This document shows, piece after piece, positions 34,888 through 43,399 of a stretch of DNA of 64,000 bases. The stretch comes from Trinickia violacea (GTDB lineage: Bacteria > Pseudomonadota > Gammaproteobacteria > Burkholderiales > Burkholderiaceae): the NCBI RefSeq assembly GCF_005280735.1, contig NZ_CP040077.1, forward strand, positions 682,001-746,000. Direction: 5' to 3'. Under the pieces are notes generated by a model. It was given only the letters and a program-made list of their open reading frames with translations. It was not told the DNA's origin and did no database searches. Numbering within the stretch: the first letter of the stretch is position 1; every line of letters starts with the position of its first letter. The translations under genes and the position numbers were made by a program.

Positions 34888-35139
34888 TCAATAACCCCGG
34901 TGGTCACGGTCGTGCCACTCTCGCTCATGCCATTCGTGTTCACGCCACTCCCGCGCGCGCCCGTCATCGTAGCCGCCATAAGCGACCGCGACGGGGGCCG
35001 GAGCGACGTAGACCGGCTGCGGAGCATAGACAACGCCAGGAACACCAACACCGATTGCCACATCAACGTGGGCGGACGCTGCAGTCGAAACTGCCAGGAC
35101 GGCGACTCCCAATACTGCGCCGAGAATTTTCCTGTTCAT
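34888..35139 (-). CDS. Secreted WREHEW-repeat protein, copy 2
   Basis: An 83-residue paralogue of 13088-13387: signal peptide (MNRKILGAVLG...VSTAASA), a Val/Pro/Tyr-rich middle, then a shorter repeat region (REWREHEWHEREWHDRDH). The ATG at 35139 has AGGAG upstream. Confidence 0.75.
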   Translation of the reverse strand: MNRKILGAVLGVAVLAVSTAASAHVDVAIGVGVPGVVYAPQPVYVAPAPVAVAYGGYDDGRAREWREHEWHEREWHDRDHRGY

Positions 35140-35161
35140 TTCGCTACTCCTCGCACGTCGC

Positions 35162-35361
35162 GTGCATTCATGGGGAACACGGCTTGGAGTGTAGGTGGTG
35201 GGTCCGGACACAGGTGAAACGGTCGTGCGAGATTGGTAACAGGTGATTACCCCCCTCAGCGTTCCATCCAGCACAGCGCCTTCTGCCAGAGTTCGGTCGT
35301 CATCGAATCAAACCAACCATCGCGGTCAGCGTCGGGCAACAAGAGAAGTTGCGCATGCGGA
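35162..35361. repeat. ~200-bp near-identical duplication, copy 2
   Basis: Pairs with 13400-13605. Confidence 0.8.
35256..35361 (-). pseudogene. 3' fragment of an alpha/beta hydrolase gene, copy 2
   Basis: Encodes QLLLLPDADRDGWFDSM...CWMER, the last ~35 residues of a hydrolase like 51330-52133. The His of HDGWF is Arg here. No hydrolase sequence lies upstream. Confidence 0.75.
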
Positions 35362-35397
35362 TGAGCACATTGCAGTTGAAGCTCTTAGCTGCGCCTT

Positions 35398-35706
35398 TCA
35401 TGTGGCGGGCAAAAGCGACCGAGCCTGCGTAAGAAGCGCGTGCGACGCGGCAAACTCATTACGCCCAGCCATGGTGAGTGCGGCCTCGCCGGTGCGCGCG
35501 AAAAGCTCGTCGTCGGACGTCTCGACCGCATTCAATCCAAGACCAAGTTGGTCGAATCGGCGAAAGAACGCGAGCATTTGGAACGCATCGAACCGCCAGT
35601 CTTGGGGGCCGGCCTTGGCTAAAATCTCGGCGGCTGCTGCCAGTTGCCGCGTGGCTGCGAGGAATTCAGAGCGCTCCACGATGGTCTCCTCATAAGTCGG
35701 CGTCAC
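35398..35706 (-). CDS. Hypothetical protein, 102 residues
   Basis: A helical protein (MTPTYEETIVERSEFLAATR then QLAAAAEILAKAG, QDWRFDAFQMLAFFRRFDQLG). A truncated paralogue lies at 11526-11600. Codon use is native. Unknown function. Confidence 0.55.
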   Translation of the reverse strand: MTPTYEETIVERSEFLAATRQLAAAAEILAKAGPQDWRFDAFQMLAFFRRFDQLGLGLNAVETSDDELFARTGEAALTMAGRNEFAASHALLTQARSLLPAT

Positions 35707-35834
35707 CGGTTCTTCTGAGAGACTATGCTCAGGTCTTCAACTGCGCCAGACGCGCGAACGTACCGCCTACCGCGCAGTCTCTATTGGTAGCGACGAAAAC
35801 CTCCTGCTGCCAGGCCCTCCTCATTCGGCTCACC

Positions 35835-36545
35835 ATGCGCTCCACATTCATCAAATGGCTGTTCATTGTGTACTTGCTCGGCAGCGGAACGTTGTACTCG
35901 ATAGGGATACTGTTGCTCTTCCCCTTCGTCGGGAGGTCCGGACGCTACTGGCTGGCGGCGCAGTGGTGTCGCGCAATGGTTGTCGTGATGCGCTGGCTGC
36001 CCGGTATCACATGTTCGGTGGAAGGGCTCGAGCATCTTCCGGAAGGACCTTCAATAATCTTGTGCCGCCATGAATCGACGTGGGAGACCTTGGCGTTCCT
36101 CGCTGTGTTTCCACGACGCATTAGCTTTGTGTTCAAGGAAGACCTCCTGCGGATTCCGTTCTTCGGATGGGTGCTGCGTGGCCTCGACATGGTCAGCCTG
36201 AATCGAGGCTCGCCGCGCCAGGCGCATCTGGCCGTGACACAGGAATGTGCCGAGCGGCTGGCAAAGGGCGACGTCGTCGTCATATTCCCGGAAGGAACCC
36301 GGGTGCCGCACGGTGCGCCATTGAGACTGACGTCGGGCGGAATTCGTCTGGCATGCGCGACTGGCACTCCGGTCGTCCCTGTCGTCCACAACGCGGGAAG
36401 AGTTTGGCCCGCGAAGGGGTGGCCTGACGGGGTGGGTCACATCCGGGTGGTTGTTGGTCCCGCACTTTCACCTCAAGACACGTCACAACAGGAATTGAGC
36501 CGGGCAGTTCACGACTGGATGAAAACGGCCTTGCGGCAGCTCTGA
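35835..36545 (+). CDS. plsC: 1-acyl-sn-glycerol-3-phosphate acyltransferase
   Basis: A 236-residue PlsC-type enzyme making phosphatidic acid at the inner membrane. N-terminal helix (WLFIVYLLGSGTLYSIGILL), motif I as RHESTWE (HX4E form known from betaproteobacteria), motif II around FKEDLLRIPFFGW, motif III FPEGTR, motif IV VPVVHNAG. A 5' fragment of a second copy with the same upstream region lies at 43707-43858. Probably an accessory copy. Confidence 0.9.
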   Translation: MRSTFIKWLFIVYLLGSGTLYSIGILLLFPFVGRSGRYWLAAQWCRAMVVVMRWLPGITCSVEGLEHLPEGPSIILCRHESTWETLAFLAVFPRRISFVFKEDLLRIPFFGWVLRGLDMVSLNRGSPRQAHLAVTQECAERLAKGDVVVIFPEGTRVPHGAPLRLTSGGIRLACATGTPVVPVVHNAGRVWPAKGWPDGVGHIRVVVGPALSPQDTSQQELSRAVHDWMKTALRQL

Positions 36546-36623
36546 CGACCTCCGCTGCCAAGCGGCTTCACCCCTTAGGGTACAGGTCGTGCCGAATATT
36601 GATTGCGGTTTGCTCCCGCGAAC

Positions 36624-36824
36624 TCAACCGTGGCTGTCTACCCACGCACGGCACCAGTCGAGGCCAACGAACTCCCCTTCGTCCTCGCTTTCAAAACTGC
36701 CCAACACGCCCGACGCTTCGACGAGCTTATTGCTGCGCGTAATGGTGCCGCTGGCGGCGTACCCGTGGCTCTGCCGGATGGCGTGTCCCCAGATTGAATA
36801 TCCCTTGTAAAGCTCCGCGTCCAT
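36624..36824 (-). CDS. Cassette gene C, copy 2
   Basis: A 66-residue paralogue of 27700-27918 (YKGYSIWGHAIRQ, YAASGTITRSNKLVEASGVL, EGEFVGLDWCRAWVDSH). Its start overlaps the stop of gene B by one base, exactly as in copy 1. Confidence 0.75.
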   Translation of the reverse strand: MDAELYKGYSIWGHAIRQSHGYAASGTITRSNKLVEASGVLGSFESEDEGEFVGLDWCRAWVDSHG

Positions 36825-37171
36825 CAGCGGGTCACCTCTGGGAGGGGACCATGTGAATCGACGCGCAGGACGTTACCTCCGGGTGTCAGCAACGGTGGGA
36901 GATTCTGCACCTGGGGTGCGGCGTTGACAGGAACGGTATGCGCCACGTGTGCGTGCTTCATTGGTTTCGGGGCGCTGACCATGACGCGGGTTGGTTTCGA
37001 CTTCGTCGCGCGGCTTGCCGATACTCGGTGTGTCGCCGGCCTGTGAGGTGTGTGGCTGTTGGCGTGCGGCGTCTGCCTGGCCTCCGGCGGATTCCAGACC
37101 TCCGAGTAGTGTTCGCCGGCATTGGCAATCGAGGCTCCCGCCAGCAACATCACACTCAGCACTCGCAACAT
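36824..37171 (-). CDS. Cassette gene B, copy 2 (secreted YxEVWNPPEAR protein)
   Basis: A 115-residue paralogue of 27918-28265. Signal peptide (MLRVLSVMLLAGASIANA), HYSEVWNPPEAR, a basic His/Pro/Thr-rich middle, and C-terminal TPGGNVLRVDSHG. Only the two ends are conserved between copies, so these are the likely functional parts and the middle is a low-complexity linker. Confidence 0.75.
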   Translation of the reverse strand: MLRVLSVMLLAGASIANAGEHYSEVWNPPEARQTPHANSHTPHRPATHRVSASRATKSKPTRVMVSAPKPMKHAHVAHTVPVNAAPQVQNLPPLLTPGGNVLRVDSHGPLPEVTR

Positions 37172-37172
37172 C

Positions 37173-37487
37173 TCATCTCCCAACCTTCGAGGCAAATTCG
37201 GCTACTTGGCTGCACTGGATGTCTTGGCCGACGCATGCGCCGTCGCAGCCTGCGCAATAGTGCCTGTCGTGCAATGTTTTGTCGACACGCCAGACATTGT
37301 GCTCGGATGTGCTGGCTGTTCCGACAGAGCGGCCATTTTCGCGGGCATAAAAGGTCGGCTCGCCCGCCTTCCCGCGCCGAATAGCCTCGTCAATGACCGC
37401 GTCGCCGAATGCCGCTTTCAGCTCGGCGACGAAGGCGGCTATCTCCGGCATCGGATGACCAACCGGTTTGCGAACTCGGGCGTCCAT
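37173..37487 (-). CDS. Cassette gene A, copy 2 (CxGCDGxCVGQ protein)
   Basis: A 104-residue paralogue of 28262-28549 with RENGRSVGTAS, WRVDKTLHDRHYCAGCDGAC, VGQDIQCS. The N-terminal 45 residues differ from copy 1. The stop is followed one base later by the start of gene B. Confidence 0.75.
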   Translation of the reverse strand: MDARVRKPVGHPMPEIAAFVAELKAAFGDAVIDEAIRRGKAGEPTFYARENGRSVGTASTSEHNVWRVDKTLHDRHYCAGCDGACVGQDIQCSQVAEFASKVGR

Positions 37488-37542
37488 GGCGCGATGCTCC
37501 CAAAAAGTGCCAGTTCACTACCGGCGATTTTGGGATAGGATA

Positions 37543-37558
37543 CTGTATAAATATACAG
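37543..37558. promoter_or_regulatory. LexA operator (SOS box)
   Basis: CTGTATAAATATACAG is a perfect CTGT-N8-ACAG LexA site, 16 bases before the imuA start, so the cassette should be DNA-damage inducible. Confidence 0.85.
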
Positions 37559-37574
37559 GTGTCTTGCGCTACCT

Positions 37575-38282
37575 ATGGTCGCAGTTCCAGTCCGTGCCGA
37601 AGAGATTCACCCGTCCCTGTGGCGAGCCTCGCAGCTCGCGCGGGGGCGCGGTCGCATCGTGGAAACGGGCTATCCAGCGCTATCGGCGGAGCTGCCCGGT
37701 GGTGGCTGGCCAGTCGGCGCGCTGGTGGACCTGCTGGTGCAGCAAGCCGGCGTGGGCGAGCTGCGTTTGCTGCGGCCAGCGCTCAGCGCCGTCGGGAATC
37801 GGCCGGTTGCATTCGTGCAGCCGCCACATAAGCCGGACGGTCTTGGGCTGAGCTACATCGGTCTCCCCATCGAGCAAGTGCTGCGCGTGAAAGCGCATAA
37901 AACTGCGGACGCGCTCTGGTCAGCGGAGCATATTCTTCGAGCGGGTAGCTGCAGCGCACTGATTTTCTGGACGCAGTACGCGCAGGCGTCATCACTTCGA
38001 CGTTTGCACCTTGCAGCGCAGTCGTCGGAAACGCTTTTTGTGATGGTGAGGCCCCTCTCCGCCGCACAGGATTCGTCACCGGCGCTTTTGCGGTTGGCGC
38101 TAAGACCATCGGCCGACGGCTTGACTGTCGATATCGTGAAACGACGAGGGCCCTCTCGCGCAGAGCCCCTATCGATTCCCCTCCAACCAACCCCGGTTTT
38201 GCTTTCCCGACATGCGCGTCTTTCTCGCCGTTCATCTGCCGAAGCTGCCGCTCGAAGCATTCCGACCGAAGTGGTCGCCTGA
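37575..38282 (+). CDS. imuA: ImuA, SOS translesion-synthesis protein
   Basis: A 235-residue RecA/SulA-like protein of the ImuA family (HPSLWRASQLARG, ETGYPALSAELPGGGWPVGALVDLL). ImuA works with ImuB and DnaE2 in damage-induced mutagenesis. It overlaps imuB by 71 bases. A LexA box precedes it. Because imuB is truncated and no dnaE2 follows, its role here may be lost. Confidence 0.88.
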   Translation: MVAVPVRAEEIHPSLWRASQLARGRGRIVETGYPALSAELPGGGWPVGALVDLLVQQAGVGELRLLRPALSAVGNRPVAFVQPPHKPDGLGLSYIGLPIEQVLRVKAHKTADALWSAEHILRAGSCSALIFWTQYAQASSLRRLHLAAQSSETLFVMVRPLSAAQDSSPALLRLALRPSADGLTVDIVKRRGPSRAEPLSIPLQPTPVLLSRHARLSRRSSAEAAARSIPTEVVA

Positions 38283-39118
38283 GCCAGCTCACGGCAGTGC
38301 TGTGCTTGAGAAAGACAAGGTTGTCATCGCGGACAGCGCGGCTCGCGCGGCCGGCGTGCGTGTTGGGTTGAAACGCGGTGGGGTGCTCACCCTGTCTCCT
38401 GATACAGAGATGTACGAGCGTGACCCTGGTCGCGAAGCGGCTGCACAACTTGAGGTAGGAGTGGCCTTAATGCGATTCTCGCCGGAGGTTGCGTTGCTTG
38501 AAGAAGCGACAGTCGTTGTGGAGGTCGGTGCGAGCCTGCGTCTGTTCGGAGGACTGCTCGCGCTATGCCGCGAAGCAAAGGCTGTGCTGGCGACGCTGGG
38601 ATTTACCGCGCGCGTCAGCGCGGCTCCTACCGGTCAGGGCGCATTGCTGCTTGCGAAATACGGGAACCGTCGAGTGCTGAAATTGGCATCGCTCGAACAA
38701 CGGCTGTCCGTGTTGCCGATGATGGCTGTGCCGGAGGTCCGCCCGTTCGGAGAGTGGTTCTCCGGGCTCGGCTGCGAGACCATCGCCGACGTAAGACGCC
38801 TGCCACGCGCCGGCTTGCAGCGGCGATGCGGTGAACATCTGCTTGATTCGCTCGACCGCGCGTTCGGCACGGCCCCGGAACTGTTCGACTGGCTCGAGCT
38901 GCCGCCAACTTTCTCAGCGCGCGTTGAGATGCCCGACCGGCTCGAGCATGCGGACGGCGCAGTCTTTGGTGCTCATCGACTAATTGTGCAGTTGTGCGGA
39001 TGGCTTTGCGCGAAGCAGCTTGCGGTTACAGCGATAAAGCTGCTACTGGAACACGAGCGTGGGCGCAACGCCATCGAACCAACGACCATCGACATTGCGT
39101 TGGGGGCGCCGACATGGC
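38212..39118 (+). pseudogene. imuB: ImuB, truncated
   Basis: The first ~302 residues of ImuB, the non-catalytic Y-family polymerase-like protein that bridges ImuA and DnaE2: FLAVHLPKLPLEAFRP start, LRLFGG, and RRCGEHLLDSLDRAFGTAPEL. After DIALGAPTWR the homology ends. The frame runs on without a stop through a new ribosome binding site and signal peptide into a PKD protein, giving a 605-residue fused frame to 40029. The little-finger end and C-terminal beta-clamp-binding part are missing. Confidence 0.82.
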
Positions 39119-39192
39119 GATGCACGTCACACGACGCCGTGCGAAGCCGGTTGTTATCCCGCCACAACCCCTTTCCTCAAAGGAGTCCCGCC

Positions 39193-40029
39193 GTGTGCAG
39201 ACATCTTATGTTCCTATTGGGCGTGGTGTCGCTTTTGATGGGACTGGGTGCAGCGCAGAGTGCGCTGGCAACGACCACGCTGACTTTCGATGAATTTCAA
39301 ACGGGAACCGGTGTTACGAACCAATACGAGAATCTCGGGGTGTTGGTTTCTGGCGCGACCGCTTTAGCTGCCGCAGCTTTAGCCGCCACATCTCGCCCTT
39401 GGCCTGCCAACACCCCGCCGAACATAGCCTACTCACCACTTGGCCTGATGACGTTTACCTTGAACCCCACCGTCACCGGCAACGTTCAATCGGTGTCGGC
39501 GTACCTCTCGGAGGGCGCGGGCGTCAATGTCGGCATCTACGCCTATGACGCTTCGGGGACCCTGGTTGGGCAGGCGATTGCGCCCGCCAATGCCGTTAAT
39601 ACGTTGGTGTCCGTCACCTCCACGGGCAACCCGATTGCTACGGTCCAGATTCATGACGGCAGAGGCGCCTTCTTCGAAGTCGATACCGTGACGTTCACCA
39701 CTGCGGCCGATGTCATACCGGTAGCCAATGCCGGCCCCAACCGGGAAGGAGAGGTTGGGGAACGCGTCACGTTAAATGGCACCAAGAGTTACGACCCGGA
39801 CACCCCGCCGCAGCCAATGACGTACCTCTGGACGCAAGTCTCGGGGCCGGCCACGGTGACGCTCACGGGCGCTAGCATGGCCACGCCGAGCTTCAAGCCG
39901 ACTGTCGTCGGCGTGTACGTGTTCTCGCTGGTCGTCAGCGACGGTGTGAGCAGCAGCAAGCCCGCGACCGTGAAAGTCTACTTTGAGCCAGCCAACAGTT
40001 GCGCGCATTGCAATCCGATGACGAAGTAA
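39193..40029 (+). CDS. Secreted PKD-domain protein
   Basis: A 278-residue protein from the GTG at 39193, with AAAGGAG eight bases upstream. Signal peptide (FLLGVVSLLMGLGAAQSALA), a beta-jelly-roll-like domain (FDEFQTGTGVTNQYENLGV...VSAYLSEGAGVNVGIYAYD), then a PKD domain (PVANAGPNREGEVGERVTLN, SYDPDTPPQPMTYLW, VVGVYVFSLVVSDG). Ends CAHCNPMTK. Probably surface or extracellular carbohydrate/protein binding. Its frame is joined in frame to imuB upstream. Confidence 0.78.
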   Translation: MCRHLMFLLGVVSLLMGLGAAQSALATTTLTFDEFQTGTGVTNQYENLGVLVSGATALAAAALAATSRPWPANTPPNIAYSPLGLMTFTLNPTVTGNVQSVSAYLSEGAGVNVGIYAYDASGTLVGQAIAPANAVNTLVSVTSTGNPIATVQIHDGRGAFFEVDTVTFTTAADVIPVANAGPNREGEVGERVTLNGTKSYDPDTPPQPMTYLWTQVSGPATVTLTGASMATPSFKPTVVGVYVFSLVVSDGVSSSKPATVKVYFEPANSCAHCNPMTK

Positions 40030-40304
40030 CTCACTGGAGGCGCGTGGGCGGCACAACCCCGACAGTTCGTCGAATTCGATGACGTGTGTGGCCAGACCGA
40101 GGCGCATGGCGGGCGTCTTCCGGTCCTTGCCGGCCCGGCATTAGTTGTAGGTAGACGCGGAAGATGTGGAGGACCTATTCCGCATTCTGCGGCCGTTCTG
40201 AAATAACGTCTTTAACAACGAGAGTGAAGTGAAAATTCTAACCTGGGTTGTGATATCAAGCCTTCTCTACAGTGCGTCGATTTTCGCTGAGGTGCCGTAT
40301 CGCC
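40030..40304. other. Intergenic, nothing recognised
   Basis: About 275 bases between the PKD gene and the phasin remnant; no supported gene. Confidence 0.4.
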
Positions 40305-40376
40305 AACCATCGCCTTCCAGCATTTTGCCGGCCAGGCGAAAGAAGATGTCAAGATTGGCTCGCTGGGCTTCTGTCC
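40305..40376 (-). pseudogene. Phasin N-terminal remnant
   Basis: Encodes QRANLDIFFRLAGKMLEG, matching QQANLDFFFGLAGSMLEG of the phasin at 60658-61230. Only this 24-residue segment survives. It sits at the equivalent place in the duplicated 40-42 kb block. Confidence 0.7.
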
Positions 40377-40737
40377 CGCCGGAGTCACGAATCTGGACAT
40401 AAAGGAGGCGCTCAGCGAACGTCTCGTTGTCGCGTAACAATTCTCGGATGTGCCGTCGCGTTCGGCCCGGCTTGATGTTTCAGTCTCACGAACGATGCTG
40501 GATGACCCTCCGCCGTTGTGGTGAGGGCAGGTCAACTGCGCAGTTAGGAACCCATCAGCCAGTATGGCAGCCCGTTCTTGGTTCTGCGGGAAAGTCCGGC
40601 GCGGTCATCCACCGGTGTCGGGGTGCGGATGACATAGTGCAGGTCCGTGACCACCGGCCGATTCGCAAAAGCATACGAGTGGTTCAGGTGGCCAATTCCG
40701 TGGCCGGTAGGCATTGAGACACTCGCCGTGCCATAAG

Positions 40738-40935
40738 TCAAGCTGCGCCAACGGTGACGAACTGATGAAGCGCGTCGTCTGGAAGCCCCGTGTCGGCGTG
40801 CATCTTCGGCACCGGCTCCGCAGGCGTATTGGTCTCAGCAGCGATTGCCTGTACATCCACATCAGCGTTGGGTTGCGCGATGCTGTCCCTCCGAGCGTCG
40901 ACAGACGCAGGCGGTGCAAACGGCGAAGATTTCAT
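40738..40935 (-). CDS. Possible 65-residue protein of the duplicated block
   Basis: MKSSPFAPPASVDARRDSIA..., AAETNTPAEPVPKMHADTGL, DDALHQFVTVGAA. The corresponding region at 61260-61480 retains (AAETNTPAEPVSKM, VLHQLVTV) but is frameshifted. Conservation hints at a gene, but the ribosome binding site is weak. Confidence 0.35.
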   Translation of the reverse strand: MKSSPFAPPASVDARRDSIAQPNADVDVQAIAAETNTPAEPVPKMHADTGLPDDALHQFVTVGAA

Positions 40936-41064
40936 TACAGGACGGTGGCGGTTGGGATGCCAATTGAGTCGGCCTATCACGTGACACTCTGTGTAGAAGC
41001 GTATTTCCTCGCAGCGACCCACTGGATTCGTTTGCACCATTCATTGCGATGGGGCTTTCGCCCA

Positions 41065-41240
41065 GCGGTCATCATCGCGATATGTGACGAAGTCGCGGAA
41101 CAGCACGTCCCTCTGTTTCCAGGGAAGCCCGTATTCTGACAGTGGAACTTCCTCGACCCGAAGGCGACAAAAGCGGTTGACGCCAAAGAGGAGCGGGCCT
41201 TCGAGCAAGTGTTCCGACAGAGTCTTCGTCGAGTGAGGTG
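41065..41240 (+). pseudogene. ArsC-like remnant, copy B
   Basis: VIIAICDEVAEQHVPLFPGK, then a stop, then QWNFLDP and AFEQVFRQSLRRVRCF. It aligns with the C-terminal half of the ArsC-like gene at 30156-30698, and unlike that gene keeps the ICD cysteine. Confidence 0.7.
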
Positions 41241-41389
41241 TTTCGACGCGCCTTTGCTCACACGCGAACGACACGCCTTGCGGGCACTAGCTTTCGACCG
41301 CAAGCATCAGCTTCTTTGCCGCGTCATACATTCGTAGCTTGAAACACATACGCTTGGTCGGGATGGAGTCACGCGGAGCATTGCACGCC

Positions 41390-41653
41390 ATGAATCGTCA
41401 CCAGAAGTTAGATGCACATCTGGAGAGCACTCACAATAACAACGGTTCCAGGCGGGCCTTCGCAGCACGGCTGGATATGACCATCAAGCGCGCGAAGGTT
41501 ACTTCCGGTCGGGTGGCCAAGTCACTCGGTGTACCGGAACGCGACGTGACCCTTTGGCGTGCCGGAGTTACCGTTCCGAAGAGTACGGATTGTGAGCGCC
41601 TTTCTGAACTTCTCGACGTGGACGTCGCGTGGCTATGCGCAAGTGAAGCGTAG
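41390..41653 (+). CDS. XRE-like HTH protein, copy B
   Basis: An 87-residue protein: MNRHQKLDAHLES, RRAFAARLDMTIKRAKVTSG, RVAKSLGVPERDVTLWRAGV (HTH), then LSELLDVDVAWLCASEA. Near-identical to 61791-62054 and related to 54295-54591. It is convergent with the Hfq-like gene, 60 bases apart. A candidate regulator of the module. Confidence 0.8.
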   Translation: MNRHQKLDAHLESTHNNNGSRRAFAARLDMTIKRAKVTSGRVAKSLGVPERDVTLWRAGVTVPKSTDCERLSELLDVDVAWLCASEA

Positions 41654-41713
41654 GCCACAGCATGTCATTGCGGTTCTCATCGGGCGGGAGCTCGCAAATT
41701 GTTCGGCTTGTCG

Positions 41714-41959
41714 CTATTCACCGGCGCGTCCGCTCGGGTCGCGAGCTGGGCTCCTACCATTGACCGGCATCACGGTCGAAATGGCATGTTTGAAAACAAG
41801 TTGCACGCTTGGACCAGACTCCAGCAGAACTGCAAACTGGTCAAAGCCGGCCAGTTGACCGCTCAATCTGATACCGTTCACGAGGAACACGTTTACGGTG
41901 GTCTTGTCCTTTACGAGCGCCTGCAGAAAGTCGTCTTGTACGCAGGGGGCGGCGGTCAT
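41714..41959 (-). CDS. Hfq-like RNA chaperone, copy B
   Basis: An 81-residue Sm-fold protein nearly identical to copy C (62116-62361), with QDDFLQALVKDKTTVNVFLV, NGIRLSGQLAGFDQFAVLL and FKHAISTVMP. Tyr25 and Tyr55 of E. coli Hfq are Phe, and Lys31 is Arg. The C-terminus is short (NGRSPARDPSGRAGE), without the long acidic tail. The 69-residue partner gene ends 77 bases upstream. Confidence 0.85.
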   Translation of the reverse strand: MTAAPCVQDDFLQALVKDKTTVNVFLVNGIRLSGQLAGFDQFAVLLESGPSVQLVFKHAISTVMPVNGRSPARDPSGRAGE

Positions 41960-42036
41960 GTTCTGACGTCAATGCGATGGACGCCTCGATTGTAGCGCCG
42001 ATACCTGAAGCCACCAGCCAGTCCAGAGGGAGTGTG

Positions 42037-42246
42037 TTACTGCGACTCGAGGGCGTCGAGGCGCGCTTGCATAGTGTCGTCCGGGTGTTGGTCGTGGTAC
42101 GCATCGGACAACTGTAAGCATAACTGAGCAAGTGATGCCAGGTCCATGGCCTGGTCTGCGTGCTCGACCTCTCCTGCGTTGAGCACGTCATCGAGGGCCG
42201 GAGCGAGACGGCGCAATCGACGGAAAGTGGCGTCGTCAAGTTTCAT
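42037..42246 (-). CDS. 69-residue Hfq-partner protein, copy B
   Basis: MKLDDATFRRLRRLAPALDD ... AQLCLQLSDAYHDQHPDDTM ... LDALESQ. Helical and acidic; co-directional with and upstream of Hfq-like copy B. A GAGG-type site lies upstream. Function unknown. Confidence 0.8.
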   Translation of the reverse strand: MKLDDATFRRLRRLAPALDDVLNAGEVEHADQAMDLASLAQLCLQLSDAYHDQHPDDTMQARLDALESQ

Positions 42247-42762
42247 GTTGAACCTCCTTTCGTCGGCCGGTAGAGCGAATGCTCAAGGGCACCTCCCCAC
42301 GGTTTTTTGGCTGCGCCCGGCCTGCTGCCTTGCCGGTCGGACCTGCTGGCGCGGACCCAAGGAATTATTTGAATGTCTCTGCCCATGAGGGACGCATAAC
42401 ATCCGGGCAGGCCTATGGAGCCAGTATTCATATGCCAAGGTTCGAGGCACGCACGCCAAAAAAAGGGTGCGGATTGCCCGCTCGGGCGCCGCCATGGTCC
42501 GTATATTCAGACCCGATGCTTCCTCTGGCGGCCCGGTTTTCACCTCTCAGTCAATCGACTGCTTGACATCGTAAAGCATCAAATTGTTAGGCGCTCGAAT
42601 GCCCCTCTCATGTGCGGATGTTGCTGCTTCGCACAATAAATCTGAGAAACTAGATGAACATCAGACTGCGAGTGGATACAGCGTACGGGGACGAGCCGCG
42701 CCAGTCGGTGCCGGCGACGTAAAAGCGCGTTTGTTTGCATCTCGACTAGCATAGCCTAAATT
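42247..42762. other. Intergenic, no gene supported
   Basis: About 515 bases without a recognisable gene; its end carries the Uma2 upstream elements. Confidence 0.4.
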
Positions 42763-42773
42763 GTGCGCCGCAC
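42763..42773. promoter_or_regulatory. Uma2 operator palindrome, copy B
   Basis: GTGCGCCGCAC (GTGC-N3-GCAC) within ATTGTGC...; the same palindrome lies at 52496-52506 and 63260-63270, each upstream of a Uma2 gene. The box GGGTTTACGCTTA follows at 42806-42818. Confidence 0.55.
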
Positions 42774-42841
42774 CATTACATACCAATTGTCAAGCCCCGA
42801 CCAGAGGGTTTACGCTTACGTCACTTACCTGCGAGACAACT

Positions 42842-43399
42842 ATGGGCACACCTGCACTTCTGGACCGCCACGAACTTCTCGCCGCGTGGCATCGCCTTGT
42901 TCCCGAAGCAGAACCTGCCGGGCGCCACCGATATGAGCTAGACGAACTCGGCGAAGCGATACTGAATCGCGCCCCGTCAGCCAGGCGCCAGATAGTGCTC
43001 ACCGACGTCTACTGCCACCTCACCGAACAGATTGGTCACCTTGCCGCCATGTCGGTGGCAGTTACGACCTTGTCATTTGGCATCAGGGTTCCGGACGTCG
43101 TGTGGATGCCGTGGGACAAGTGGGAAAGTTTCGACCGCGACGACCCGGCGCCGTTTGTCCCAGACCTGTGCGTCGAGGTGTTGCTGGATAGCGACCGGAC
43201 GCAGGACATCGACCGAAGGGTAAAAGGCTATCTGGAAGGCGGTGCCTCTGAAGTCATTGTTGTCAGCCAGCGGAGACAGATTGAATTCTGGGGAGCCCGG
43301 GGCCAGCGGCAAGCTTCGATGTTCGGGATAGCGCTATCACTTGACCGCATGTATTTCGAAGAAGGCAATGTAGCCGCCGTACCGGATGTTCGGTCTTGA
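42842..43399 (+). CDS. Uma2-family endonuclease-like protein, copy B
   Basis: A 185-residue PD-(D/E)XK-fold protein of the Uma2/DUF820 family. FGIRVPDVVWMP supplies the family Asp, PDLCVEVLLDSDR the Glu, and YLEGGASEVIVV...IEFWG the last strands. The family is often linked to mobile DNA but its role is not settled. Two paralogues (52591-53136, 63348-63881) share its upstream operator and box. The ATG at 42842 matches the start of copy 63348. Confidence 0.82.
   Translation: MGTPALLDRHELLAAWHRLVPEAEPAGRHRYELDELGEAILNRAPSARRQIVLTDVYCHLTEQIGHLAAMSVAVTTLSFGIRVPDVVWMPWDKWESFDRDDPAPFVPDLCVEVLLDSDRTQDIDRRVKGYLEGGASEVIVVSQRRQIEFWGARGQRQASMFGIALSLDRMYFEEGNVAAVPDVRS

Noticed and set aside
37575..39118. 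A working imuA-imuB-dnaE2 mutasome
   Set aside because: imuB is truncated and dnaE2 is absent from the window.
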